DNA from: an uncultured Lachnospiraceae bacterium | Lineage (GTDB): Bacteria > Bacillota > Clostridia > Lachnospirales > Lachnospiraceae | Assembly: GCA_934432595.1 (NCBI GenBank) | Contig: CAKRYR010000002.1 | Coordinates: 124,001-188,000 of the forward strand | Reading direction: 5' to 3' | Length of the DNA stretch: 64,000 bases | Part shown: piece by piece, positions 46,025 to 55,071 of the stretch | Layout of the letters: each line of letters opens with the position of its first letter | Numbering within the stretch: position 1 is the stretch's first letter | Notes under the pieces: generated by a model | What the model was told of the DNA's origin: nothing | The model's input: the letters and a program-made list of their open reading frames with translations, nothing else | The model's database searches: none | Program-made: the position numbers and the translations under genes

Positions 46025-46075
46025 TAAAAGAAACATATATATAACAGAGATTGTTACCATATATGTTTCTTTTTT
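46025..46075. terminator. Bidirectional terminator
   Basis: 14-bp stem AAAGAAACATATAT / ATATATGTTTCTTT with T-runs in both directions. It lies between the broken secreted-protein gene (+) and the anti-sigma gene (-), which converge here. Confidence 0.85.
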
Positions 46076-46127
46076 AGAATACTTCCTAAAATCCTATTTT
46101 TGTAAAAATGACATTGGCTAATATCCA

Positions 46128-47315
46128 CTACTTCCCAAACTTATAAACCCTCAACTCCACATTCCCATCTCCATTCTTACAAAGCATCTCCACATACAAA
46201 CTATCCTCATCCGAACTGGATATATTATGTAAAACTTGTTCCCCTACTTTCTTATCTTTAAGTACTTCACTTGCCAATATTCTTGCTTCTGAGCTTTGTC
46301 CATCTTCACCAATAGTATATGAATATTCAATGTAACCATCTTTATCAGGAGTAAGAGTTTGTGTTAATTTATCAAGCTTAGTGCAGTTCTTTATTATTTT
46401 TTCAGCAGACCAAGATGATATTTCAGTAATTAATTTTTCAAGTTTTGTTTCAGCTTCATTTGTATTGTCTACATTATCATTTTCTATATTAGCTGCCAAT
46501 TCTTCTAAGTATTTTTTAGCCTTGCTAGGGTTAGCTTTTGATTTATCCATAGGAAGGGTGAATAATAAGTTCAATCCGTCGTATTTGTTATTTGGAGTAA
46601 TGCCACCAGTAGTTTTGTTATAGTTATAGAGTGTATTGAAGCTATTATTATCACATATAGCTAGGTATACGCCTTTGTCAGCGAACATTTCAATAGTGTC
46701 ACATTCAAGCATACGATATAGAACACCATTTTCAACTATTTCACTATAACCACCGCCCATTGTATAGATATTAAGTTCGCTAGGGTTAATACCTTTTACA
46801 AGAGGAGTAACTATCACATCATTTCCAGAGTAATCATTATCAGATATAGCCGGACGTTTACCTCCATCTGTATTTTCTATTGAAGTTACAATATACGTCT
46901 TGTCATTTTTTACTTTACCACGCTTATCCTTTTCAACATATTTACTTAGTGATTTTCCAGAAATCATTCCTAAAAGGCTATATTTTGTATTACCTACAAC
47001 TTGACTTTTGTTAATGTATATTGCATTTTTACTTGAAAATGCATCTGCAAGTTTGGTATCTCCTATCTCAGTGGCAACGTTTGCTGGTGATAGATATTTT
47101 ATTGCACCAAAGGCGGATACAGCTCCGAGTGCTACTACTGAAATGATTGTAAATGCCATTACAGGTGCTTTCTTTCTATTGAATTTTTTCATATCTTTTT
47201 TCTCCTTTACTGTGTTAAGTATTTGTTTATTAAGCATATAGCTTGGTTCTTCTGTTGGAGAAAGGGCGTGTCGTAGTATTTGATCTATTTTTTCATTATC
47301 ATTATTTTTCTTCAT
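46128..47315 (-). CDS. Membrane anti-sigma factor (putative)
   Basis: 395 residues from the ATG at 47315, which overlaps the end of the sigma-factor gene by 14 bases; a TTG at 47318 is an alternative. A cytoplasmic N-terminus (about 1-50) is followed by one membrane helix (about 52-72, APVMAFTIISVVALGAVSAF) and a large extracytoplasmic part without a recognised enzyme motif. Overlap with an ECF sigma gene and the bitopic layout suggest that it sequesters that sigma factor and senses an external signal. Confidence 0.7.
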   Translation of the reverse strand: MKKNNDNEKIDQILRHALSPTEEPSYMLNKQILNTVKEKKDMKKFNRKKAPVMAFTIISVVALGAVSAFGAIKYLSPANVATEIGDTKLADAFSSKNAIYINKSQVVGNTKYSLLGMISGKSLSKYVEKDKRGKVKNDKTYIVTSIENTDGGKRPAISDNDYSGNDVIVTPLVKGINPSELNIYTMGGGYSEIVENGVLYRMLECDTIEMFADKGVYLAICDNNSFNTLYNYNKTTGGITPNNKYDGLNLLFTLPMDKSKANPSKAKKYLEELAANIENDNVDNTNEAETKLEKLITEISSWSAEKIIKNCTKLDKLTQTLTPDKDGYIEYSYTIGEDGQSSEARILASEVLKDKKVGEQVLHNISSSDEDSLYVEMLCKNGDGNVELRVYKFGK

Positions 47316-47826
47316 CAAAAATGACCTCCAATTTTTCTTTTAAAAGTTGTCTTGCTTTATGTAACCTACTTTTGATTGTTCCTTTTGGTTTCTTAAGTAT
47401 TCTCGTAATTTCATCAATTGAAAGCTGTAGAATATAGTATAGGTATATCGGAACTTTGTATTTATCAGAAAGTTCTTTTATAGCCTGTTGCACTATCATC
47501 TTTTGCTCCTTGTGTAAATATATTTCCTCTAAGGAATCTTTATTTGGAAAGGTATCTAATTGGTCATTTAATTGTTCCGTTGGTGCTATTCTTTGACGCC
47601 AAGCATATTTACGGCGCTTGTTATTCCATAATCGAATAGTAATAGATGCCAAATAGCTACGTGGGTTATGTTGTTTATCTATTTTATTCTTTAGTTCAAT
47701 TGCTTTTAAAAATGTATCTTGATATAATTCCTCAGCTTCATAATTATTTGATGTAAGTTGCTTGCATAGAGCAAATATATCTTTACCATAGGTATATATA
47801 CAATCCTCTAGTTCCTTTGTATTCAT
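47302..47826 (-). CDS. ECF-type RNA polymerase sigma factor
   Basis: 174 residues. Region 2 is seen in LTSNNYEAEELYQDTFLKAI and the following ITIRLWNNKRRKYAW. Region 4 is at 105-165, with QLSIDEITRILKKPKGTIKS and RLHKARQLLKEKL as the helix-turn-helix. No region 1 or 3. It would direct RNA polymerase to a stress or envelope regulon under control of the overlapping membrane protein. Its target promoters cannot be told from this window. Confidence 0.93.
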   Translation of the reverse strand: MNTKELEDCIYTYGKDIFALCKQLTSNNYEAEELYQDTFLKAIELKNKIDKQHNPRSYLASITIRLWNNKRRKYAWRQRIAPTEQLNDQLDTFPNKDSLEEIYLHKEQKMIVQQAIKELSDKYKVPIYLYYILQLSIDEITRILKKPKGTIKSRLHKARQLLKEKLEVIFDEEK

Positions 47827-48127
47827 AGTGATTAATCTCCATTAAATATTTTGAGGGGAGCATTTGAATTTAATAATGCTTGTTTTTAGTAACGATTCGG
47901 CCATCGACTGAATAGTTACTGTTTTTGCCCTTCAATTATACATTGTAATAATATTTAAAGTGGTTCATTTATATTATATTGAAAATGATTTCATGAATAA
48001 AGTAACTTGGATAATTTTAAATAATGAAAAAGAATCTTTATTATACTTTTTTAAAACAACAAGAACTTGAAAAAATTGTAAAAATAGGGTAATATAAGTG
48101 AAAAAGAATTAGAGAAGAGGCTAGGAT
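47827..48127. other. Divergent spacer between the sigma-factor gene and asd
   Basis: Contains a hairpin at about 47888-47923 (AGTAAC...GTTACT with inner ATTC/GAAT) followed by GTTTTTG. It could be a leader structure for the minus-strand sigma gene or a weak terminator. The asd promoter is at its right end. The rest is AT-rich. Confidence 0.4.
48067..48095 (+). promoter_or_regulatory. Candidate promoter for asd
   Basis: TTGAAA, 17-base spacer, TAATAT, about 33 bases before the start codon. Confidence 0.5.
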
Positions 48128-49213
48128 ATGGAGAAAAAATTAAGAGTAGGTATACTTGGTGCAACTGGAATGGTTGGACAGAGATTTATAACTTTATTAG
48201 AGAATCACCCTTGGTTTGAAGTAGTATGTGTTGCTGCAAGTCCAAGAAGTGAAGGTAAGACATATGAAGAAGCAGTTGATGGTCGTTGGAAAATGACAGA
48301 ACCATTAAGTGATAGAATTAAGAAACTTGTAGTGAAGAATGTTAATAATATAGAAGAGATTAGTAAAGAAGTTGACTTTGTATTTAGTGCAGTAGATATG
48401 ACAAAAGATGAGATTAGAGCAATTGAGGAAGCTTATGCTAAGGCAGAAATTCCAGTTGTATCTAACAACAGTGCACATAGATGGACTCCAGATGTTCCTA
48501 TGGTTGTTCCTGAGATTAACCCAGAACATTTAGAGGTAATTGAATCACAGAAGAAGAGACTTGGAACTAAGAGAGGATTTATAGTTGTAAAACCTAACTG
48601 TTCTATTCAAAGTTATACTCCTGCATTACATGCCTTGAAAGAATTTGAGCCAGAGACAGTTGTAGCTACAACTTATCAAGCAATATCAGGAGCAGGTAAG
48701 ACATTTAAAGATTGGCCAGAGATGGTAGATAACGTAATACCATACATAGGTGGAGAAGAAGAAAAGAGCGAGCAAGAGCCACTTAGATTATGGGGACATA
48801 TTGAAAATGGAGAGATTGTAAAGGCTAATACACCAGTTATTACAACTCAATGTTTAAGAGTACCAGTATCAGATGGTCATACAGCAGCAGTATTTGTTAA
48901 CTTTAAGAAGAAACCAACTAAAGAACAGATATTAAAAGCTTGGAAAGAATTCAAAGGAGTTCCTCAAGAACTTGAACTTCCAAGTGCTCCAAAGCAATTT
49001 ATCAACTACCATGAAGAAGATGATAGACCACAAGCAAAACTTGATAGAGACTTTGAGAATGGTATGGGTGTAAGTATGGGAAGACTTAGAGAAGATAAAA
49101 TATATGATTATAAATTTGTTGGATTATCACATAACACTAAGAGAGGTGCAGCAGGTGGAGCTGTGCTAATTGCAGAACTATTGGTAGCTAAAGAATATAT
49201 AACAGCTAGATAG
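48128..49213 (+). CDS. asd: Aspartate-semialdehyde dehydrogenase
   Basis: 361 residues. The NADP-binding start is VGILGATGMVGQRFITLLEN, the catalytic cysteine lies in VKPNCSIQSYTPAL (NCSIQ rather than the NCSTIQ-type motif of many bacteria), and SDGHTAAVFV and HNTKRGAAGG are conserved. Length and motifs point to the archaeal/fungal-like class of this enzyme, also common in clostridia. It makes aspartate semialdehyde for lysine, threonine, methionine and diaminopimelate. Stands alone, with no lysA or dapA nearby. Confidence 0.93.
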   Translation: MEKKLRVGILGATGMVGQRFITLLENHPWFEVVCVAASPRSEGKTYEEAVDGRWKMTEPLSDRIKKLVVKNVNNIEEISKEVDFVFSAVDMTKDEIRAIEEAYAKAEIPVVSNNSAHRWTPDVPMVVPEINPEHLEVIESQKKRLGTKRGFIVVKPNCSIQSYTPALHALKEFEPETVVATTYQAISGAGKTFKDWPEMVDNVIPYIGGEEEKSEQEPLRLWGHIENGEIVKANTPVITTQCLRVPVSDGHTAAVFVNFKKKPTKEQILKAWKEFKGVPQELELPSAPKQFINYHEEDDRPQAKLDRDFENGMGVSMGRLREDKIYDYKFVGLSHNTKRGAAGGAVLIAELLVAKEYITAR

Positions 49214-49261
49214 AGGTCATCTTTAAGTAAAAAATGTGATGAATAATTATTAGAATAAATA

Positions 49262-49310
49262 GAGCACCATAAGTTAGAAATAATAGTATTTCTATCGTAT
49301 GGTGCTTATT
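49262..49310 (+). terminator. Hairpin after asd
   Basis: AGCACCATA / TATGGTGCT outer stem and AGAAATA / TATTTCT inner stem. There is no proper T-run, so termination is uncertain. Confidence 0.55.
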
Positions 49311-49333
49311 CTTACAGGTTCCTGTTCTTTTAG

Positions 49334-49495
49334 GGCAACGTAATAGAACGAGAATTCGGAGCATATAAATATATCGAAGATAACTATCCAAAATACGTCA
49401 TATCAATGGATAAACTAAACTTCTCAAGAGATGGAATAATCCATATGAATTTAGTAGATTTCTTATTAAAAAAGAATTGTTCTAAATCAAAATAA
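49334..49495 (+). pseudogene. C-terminal remnant of an ATP-binding protein (DUF4143 type)
   Basis: A frame opening after a stop at 49331 reads GNVIEREFGAYKYIEDNYPK then YVISMDKLNFSRDGIIHMNL and VDFLLKKN before TAA. This resembles the end of bacterial AAA-type ATPases with a DUF4143 tail, which usually close with a DNYPKY...T/SMD...GI-H-N-DFLL pattern. The several hundred residues expected upstream are absent, so it is a leftover of a deleted gene. Confidence 0.6.
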
Positions 49496-49737
49496 TACGA
49501 TGTAACTTAACATATTTTATTATATAAAATGTTTCAATAGGGATATCCAATTCTTCGTAGGTAAACTGATTTGAACATTTATATCAGATAATTTTCTGTA
49601 AACAGATTTTAAATAATAGCTTTCTATTAAAAATCGTCCCTAGAATAAAAAATACTTAATAGAAAATATAATCTTGTCGAAATAAAACTTAGAGTGGAAA
49701 AAATTTCCATATAATTACGAAATTAGTGTGTATTTTA
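49496..49737. other. AT-rich spacer before ftsH copy 2
   Basis: No reading frame. TGTAAACAGATT (about 49599) and AAATCGTCCCTAGA (about 49634) echo words in the repeat clusters at 29.4 kb and 60.7-61.0 kb, so an old repeat copy may have decayed here. Confidence 0.35.
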
Positions 49738-49766
49738 TTGATTTATGGTAAAACTATTACTATACT
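49738..49766 (+). promoter_or_regulatory. Promoter for ftsH copy 2
   Basis: TTGATT, 17-base spacer, TATACT, about 46 bases before the start codon. Confidence 0.65.
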
Positions 49767-49812
49767 AGAAGAGATGACATTATAGAATAAACATGAAAGG
49801 TAGGATTTCTAC

Positions 49813-51888
49813 ATGGATAACGGACAAAATGGACCAAACGGTCAAAATGGATCAAACGGCCCAAATGGGCAAAATGATGAGAACAATGATGGAAAGAAAA
49901 ATGGTGAATTAAAAATATCTGTGATTATATGCATGATATTAATCTTTGCTATTATTATATTATTTGCATATGTAAAAGACAAAATAGATGAAACTCAAAA
50001 TGTAGAAATATCATATGGTGAATTTCTTGAGAAACTAGAAAAAGGAAAACTAGAATCTGTTATAATTGATAGAGATAGATTAGTTTTAACACCAAAAAAA
50101 TCTAAGAATAAAAAGAAAATAACAGATGAACCTATGACTTATTATACTGGAATAATTGAAGATCCACAATTAGTCGAGAGGTTAAATAAAGCATATAAAA
50201 GCAATAAGCTAGAATTTAAGATGAAACTAGAAAGCCAGTCTAGTAAAATGTTTGACATTTTAATGTCGGTTATACCACTTGGACTTACAGTATTAATGGT
50301 AGTCCTGGCATGGAAAATGGTTACTAGAGGTGGCGGAATGATGGGTGTCGGTAAGAGTAATGCTAAGGTATATGTTGAAAATGAAACAGGGGTTACATTT
50401 GCAGATGTTGCTGGACAGGAAGAAGCTAAAGAATCTCTGACAGAACTGGTAGATTTTCTGCATAATCCTACAAAATATACAGAGATAGGTGCCAAACTTC
50501 CAAAAGGTGCATTGCTAGTTGGACCACCAGGAACAGGTAAAACATTATTAGCTAAAGCTGTTGCAGGCGAAGCAAAGGTTCCATTTTTCTCACTATCTGG
50601 TTCAAACTTTGTAGAAATGTTTGTTGGTGTTGGTGCATCAAGAGTTAGAGATTTATTTAAGGAAGCACAACAAAAAGCACCTTGTATTATATTTATAGAT
50701 GAGGTTGATGCTATAGGTAAGAGCAGAGATACTCAACATGGTAACGGAAATGATGAAAGAGAACAAACATTGAATCAGTTGTTAGCTGAAATGGATGGAT
50801 TTGATACTTCAAAAGGATTAGTTGTTCTTGCAGCAACTAATAGACCTGAAGTTCTTGATAAAGCGTTATTACGTCCAGGTAGATTTGATAGAAGAATAAT
50901 TGTTGATAAACCAGATTTAAAAGGACGTATAGATATACTTAAGGTTCATGCTAAAGATGTATTGTTAGACGAATCAGTTGATTTGCATGATATTGCGTTG
51001 GCTACATCAGGTGCAGTTGGTTCTGATTTAGCCAATATAATAAATGAAGCAGCAATTATGGCTGTTAAGGCAGGAAGAAAATTTGTTACTCAAGAAGATT
51101 TATTCGAATCTGTAGAAGTAGTAATCGCAGGTAAAGAGAAGAAAGATAGAATTCTTGGTAAGGAAGAGAAGAAGATTGTAGCTTATCATGAGGTTGGTCA
51201 TGCACTTATTACAGCAGTTGAGAAGAATTCTGAACCAGTTCAGAAGATTACAATTGTTCCAAGAACAATGGGAGCATTAGGATATGTAATGCAAGTGCCT
51301 GAAGAAGAGAAGTATTTAATGTCTAAGGCAGAGATACTTACAAGAATCAGAACTTTGTTTGGTGGAAGAGCTGCAGAGAAAGTTATATTTGATTCAATTA
51401 CAACAGGAGCTTCTAATGATATTGAGAAGGCGACTAGTTTAGCTCGTTCAATGGTAACGCAATACGGAATGTCAGACAAGTTTGGCCTTATGGGATTGGA
51501 ATCTGTTGAGAGCAGATATTTAGATGGAAGTCCTGTGAGAAATTGTGGTGAGGAAACTTCTAGTGAAATAGATAAAGAAGTAATGAAGATTCTTCAACAA
51601 TGTTATGATGAAGCTGAAGAGATTATTAGAAATAATATGGATGCTCTTGAAAGTATTGGAGAATATTTATTTGAGAAAGAGACAATCTCTGGTAAACAGT
51701 TTATGAAATTGTATAGAGAGGTTAAAGGAATTCCAGAACCTGAAGAAGAGGATTCTAAGGAAGATAAGAGCAAGAAAAAAACTTCTGAGAAAAAGGATTC
51801 TAAGGGAGAAAAGGATAAAGAAGAGATTTTTGAAGAAAAAAAATCTGAGGATTATAAAGAAAAAGATAGTTCAGATAAAGAAAAATAA
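49813..51888 (+). CDS. ftsH: ATP-dependent zinc metalloprotease FtsH (copy 2)
   Basis: 691 residues. It opens with an Asn/Gly-rich repeat (NGQNGPNGQNGSNGPNGQ), then a membrane helix (about 38-58), an external domain and a second helix (about 150-168). AAA motifs are GPPGTGKT, IIFIDEVDA and ATNRPEVLDKALLRPGRFDR. The zinc site is HEVGH, the variant valine replacing the usual alanine. The last 50 residues are a highly charged Lys/Glu/Asp tail absent from copy 1. It is a paralogue with its own promoter. Confidence 0.95.
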   Translation: MDNGQNGPNGQNGSNGPNGQNDENNDGKKNGELKISVIICMILIFAIIILFAYVKDKIDETQNVEISYGEFLEKLEKGKLESVIIDRDRLVLTPKKSKNKKKITDEPMTYYTGIIEDPQLVERLNKAYKSNKLEFKMKLESQSSKMFDILMSVIPLGLTVLMVVLAWKMVTRGGGMMGVGKSNAKVYVENETGVTFADVAGQEEAKESLTELVDFLHNPTKYTEIGAKLPKGALLVGPPGTGKTLLAKAVAGEAKVPFFSLSGSNFVEMFVGVGASRVRDLFKEAQQKAPCIIFIDEVDAIGKSRDTQHGNGNDEREQTLNQLLAEMDGFDTSKGLVVLAATNRPEVLDKALLRPGRFDRRIIVDKPDLKGRIDILKVHAKDVLLDESVDLHDIALATSGAVGSDLANIINEAAIMAVKAGRKFVTQEDLFESVEVVIAGKEKKDRILGKEEKKIVAYHEVGHALITAVEKNSEPVQKITIVPRTMGALGYVMQVPEEEKYLMSKAEILTRIRTLFGGRAAEKVIFDSITTGASNDIEKATSLARSMVTQYGMSDKFGLMGLESVESRYLDGSPVRNCGEETSSEIDKEVMKILQQCYDEAEEIIRNNMDALESIGEYLFEKETISGKQFMKLYREVKGIPEPEEEDSKEDKSKKKTSEKKDSKGEKDKEEIFEEKKSEDYKEKDSSDKEK

Positions 51889-51914
51889 TCATATAAGTTA
51901 ATAGCGTGAAAAAG

Positions 51915-51960
51915 TAAAGTTCAGAAAGACCTGGATATAAAGGCTTTCTGGACTTTATTG
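51915..51960 (+). terminator. Terminator after ftsH copy 2
   Basis: Stem TAAAGTTCAGAAAG / CTTTCTGGACTTTA (14 positions, one wobble) with a short T-rich tail. Confidence 0.65.
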
Positions 51961-52065
51961 ATTTAATGTATTATGATAAGATAAACAGTAACATTCAGTC
52001 ATCAGCTGAACTGTTACGATTTGAATAATTTATTTGCAATAAATTGTTTAGAAATGAGGAATAAC

Positions 52066-53931
52066 ATGTTTGATATACAAGAGGAATTGAAGAAACTTCC
52101 TAATAAGCCAGGTGTATACATTATGCATAGCGCTGACGATGAGATTATATATGTTGGGAAGGCTGTCAACTTAAGGAATAGAGTTAGGCAGTATTTTCAA
52201 AAGCGTGACCGATCATCTAAGATTGAGAAAATGATTAGCTTGATAGCTTATTTTGAATATATAGTTACTGATTCAGAGATAGAAGCGTTAATACTAGAAT
52301 GTAATTTGATAAAGGAACATTCACCAAAGTATAATACTATGTTAAAGGATGGTAAATCCTATCCTTATATAAAGGTAACAGTAGATGAAGATTATCCAAA
52401 GGTATTATTTACAAGGAGAATAAATAAGGATAAAGCTAAGTATTTCGGACCTTATACAAGTGTAAACGCAGTTAAGGATACCTTAGAACTTCTAAGAAAA
52501 ATATATAAAATAAGAACTTGTAGAAGGGTTTTACCTAGAGATATAGGAAAGGAAAGACCTTGTCTTTATGCACATATAGGTCAATGTTTGGCACCTTGTT
52601 CGGGAAATGTAACTAAAGAGGAATATAATAAGGCAGTTAAGGATATAATTAGTTTTCTTAATGGGAATTATGCTGAGGTTGAGAAGTATCTTACTGATGA
52701 AATGATGAAATGTTCAGATGAACTTGATTTTGAAAGGGCAGCAGAGTATAGAGATTTGCTAAAAAGTGTAATGCATATAGCTCAGAAACAGAAGATAAAT
52801 GATAATTCAGAGCAGGATGATAAGGATATAATTGCATGTGTAACTGAATATAATGATGCTTTAATTCAGGTATTTTTTGTTAGAAATGGTAAGTTAATTG
52901 GGCGCGAACATTATTATATGACTAGTGAAGGGCTATCTTCAAAAAGTGAGATAATTAATAATTTTATTAAGCAATTCTATGCAGGAACACCTTATTTACC
53001 AAGGACTTTATTAATTCAAGAAGATATAGAAGATAAAGAATTGATAGAGGAGTGGTTGAGCAAGAAAAGAGGCGGAAAGGTTAGCATAAAAGTACCTGTT
53101 AAGGGAAAGAAAGAGCAGATGATTGAGTTAGCTAAGAAGAATGCTCGATTAGTGTTGTATCAGGATAGGGAGAAAATTAAGCGAGAGATGGAGAAAACTA
53201 AAGGAGCATTATTGGAATTAGAAAAAACTCTTGGAATTGGTAAGATTAATAGAATAGAGTCTTTTGATATTTCTAATATTAGTGGATTTGAATCAGTTGG
53301 TTCTATGGTTGTATTTGAAGAGGGAAAACCTAAGAAGAATGATTATAGAAAGTTTAGGATTAAATCAGTAGATGGTCCAAATGATTATGCAAGTATGTAT
53401 GAAGTGCTAACAAGAAGATTTACTCATGGTCGTAAGGAAGAGGATGAGAAGAGAGAAAAGAAGTTAAGTGAGGAGTACTCATCGTTTTCTAAGTATCCTG
53501 ATTTAATTCTTATGGATGGTGGAAAGGGACAGGTTAATGTTGCACTTAAGGCTATGGAAGACACTGGATATAGCATACCTATATGTGGAATGGTTAAGGA
53601 TGATAACCATAGAACAAGAGGATTGTATTGTAATAATGTAGAAATTGATATAGATAAGAACTCAGAGATGTTCAAATTGATTACACGTATTCAAGATGAA
53701 ACTCATAGATTTGCAATTGAATATCATAGAAGTCTTAGAAGTAAGAAACAAGTACATTCAATATTAGATGATATAAAGGGGATTGGGGAGAAAAGAAGAC
53801 GTGTACTAATGAAATATTATCAATCTATAGATGAGATAAAAAATGCTTCTTTAGAAGAACTAGCAAATTTACCATCTATGGATAAAAAAAGTGCACAAGA
53901 AATTATTGATTTTTTTAACAAGAAAAAGTAA
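52066..53931 (+). CDS. uvrC: Excinuclease ABC subunit C
   Basis: 621 residues from the ATG at 52066 with TGAGGAA upstream. The GIY-YIG nuclease domain begins PGVYIMHSADDEIIYVGKAV, the UVR motif is DELDFERAAEYRDLL (about 205-220), the RNase H-like nuclease follows (ESFDISNISGFESVGSMV, DGGKGQVNVALKAM), and helix-hairpin-helix repeats end the protein (IKGIGEKRRRVLMKYY). It makes both incisions in nucleotide excision repair. Confidence 0.96.
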   Translation: MFDIQEELKKLPNKPGVYIMHSADDEIIYVGKAVNLRNRVRQYFQKRDRSSKIEKMISLIAYFEYIVTDSEIEALILECNLIKEHSPKYNTMLKDGKSYPYIKVTVDEDYPKVLFTRRINKDKAKYFGPYTSVNAVKDTLELLRKIYKIRTCRRVLPRDIGKERPCLYAHIGQCLAPCSGNVTKEEYNKAVKDIISFLNGNYAEVEKYLTDEMMKCSDELDFERAAEYRDLLKSVMHIAQKQKINDNSEQDDKDIIACVTEYNDALIQVFFVRNGKLIGREHYYMTSEGLSSKSEIINNFIKQFYAGTPYLPRTLLIQEDIEDKELIEEWLSKKRGGKVSIKVPVKGKKEQMIELAKKNARLVLYQDREKIKREMEKTKGALLELEKTLGIGKINRIESFDISNISGFESVGSMVVFEEGKPKKNDYRKFRIKSVDGPNDYASMYEVLTRRFTHGRKEEDEKREKKLSEEYSSFSKYPDLILMDGGKGQVNVALKAMEDTGYSIPICGMVKDDNHRTRGLYCNNVEIDIDKNSEMFKLITRIQDETHRFAIEYHRSLRSKKQVHSILDDIKGIGEKRRRVLMKYYQSIDEIKNASLEELANLPSMDKKSAQEIIDFFNKKK

Positions 53932-54057
53932 AATAGTATAAGCTGGAATAAATTTACAATTCAATATGAAATATATTGCGTATTTGTTCAGTTTATCTCA
54001 CAATACAATTTGCGAGTATTTAATATTTATATAAATAATAAGAAATGAGGTAAAAAT

Positions 54058-54435
54058 ATGAAAAAAGTAATAAGTACACCTAAGGCACCAGCAGCAATTG
54101 GACCTTATTCACAAGCAATCGAAATAAACGATATGATTTTTACGTCAGGAATTATACCAATTAATCCTGCTAATGGAACTTTAGTTGATGGTGGTATTGA
54201 GGAACAGACAAAGCAAGTATTTGATAATATGAAGGGGTTACTAGAAGACGCAGGTTCTTCTTTAGATAAAATAATAAAGACTACTGTGTTTATTAAAAAT
54301 ATGAATGATTTTAGTAGAATAAATGAAGTATATGCATCATATTTTACAGGCGATTTCCCTGCTAGATCATGTGTTGAGGTTGCAAGATTACCGAAAGATG
54401 TTTTAATTGAAGTTGAAGCAATAGCTTATAAGTAG
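54058..54435 (+). CDS. ridA: RidA family reactive-intermediate deaminase
   Basis: 125 residues, exact family size. The start APAAIGPYSQAIEINDMIFT and the signature ARSCVEVARLPKDVLIEVEA contain the conserved arginine and glutamate of the active site. It hydrolyses reactive enamine/imine intermediates released by PLP enzymes. Followed after 16 bases by a methyltransferase gene. Confidence 0.95.
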   Translation: MKKVISTPKAPAAIGPYSQAIEINDMIFTSGIIPINPANGTLVDGGIEEQTKQVFDNMKGLLEDAGSSLDKIIKTTVFIKNMNDFSRINEVYASYFTGDFPARSCVEVARLPKDVLIEVEAIAYK

Positions 54436-54451
54436 TATATAGGAGGAAATA

Positions 54452-55039
54452 TTGTTGGACACAATAGATTATTATAATAAAAATGCAGCAGAGTATTATA
54501 ATCAGACAATTGAGTTAGGGATGGAAGATATCATCGAGGAATTTATTAAATTAATTCCTGCTGATGGAGCAATTTTAGATTTAGGGTGTGGCTCAGGAAG
54601 AGATAGTATGTATTTTATAGAAGAAGGTTTTGATGTTACTGCTGTTGATGGCTCTAAGGCATTGTGTGAGTTAGCAAAGATAGAGATTGGACAAGAAGTA
54701 CACAATATTAGATTCGAAGATTTAGAATTTGATAATGTATTTGATGGTGTATGGGCTTGTGCATCTTTATTACATGTTAAGAAAAAGGATATACATGATA
54801 TCCTTAATAAGGTAAGTCGAAGTCTCGTTACAGATGGAGTCTTATATATGTCAGTAAAACATGGTGATTATGAAGGAATGAGAGATGGTCGCTATTATTC
54901 TGATTATAGGACAGGTGAAATTAAGGAGATATTTAGACAACATCCTGAATTAGAGATTATAAATATGTATACAAAAAGAAGAAATAAGGATGACCGATTT
55001 AGCTGGTTAAATATATTTGTAAGAAAGGTTGCATTATAA
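54452..55039 (+). CDS. Class I SAM-dependent methyltransferase
   Basis: 195 residues from a TTG after AGGAGG; two consecutive TTG codons (54452, 54455) are possible starts. Motif I is AILDLGCGSGRDSMYF, followed by FDVTAVDGSKALCELA and the post-motif VWACASLLHVKK. The substrate is unknown. Probably co-transcribed with ridA. Confidence 0.88.
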   Translation: MLDTIDYYNKNAAEYYNQTIELGMEDIIEEFIKLIPADGAILDLGCGSGRDSMYFIEEGFDVTAVDGSKALCELAKIEIGQEVHNIRFEDLEFDNVFDGVWACASLLHVKKKDIHDILNKVSRSLVTDGVLYMSVKHGDYEGMRDGRYYSDYRTGEIKEIFRQHPELEIINMYTKRRNKDDRFSWLNIFVRKVAL

Positions 55040-55071
55040 TAAGAAGAAACACATTATAATAAGAAGAAATA

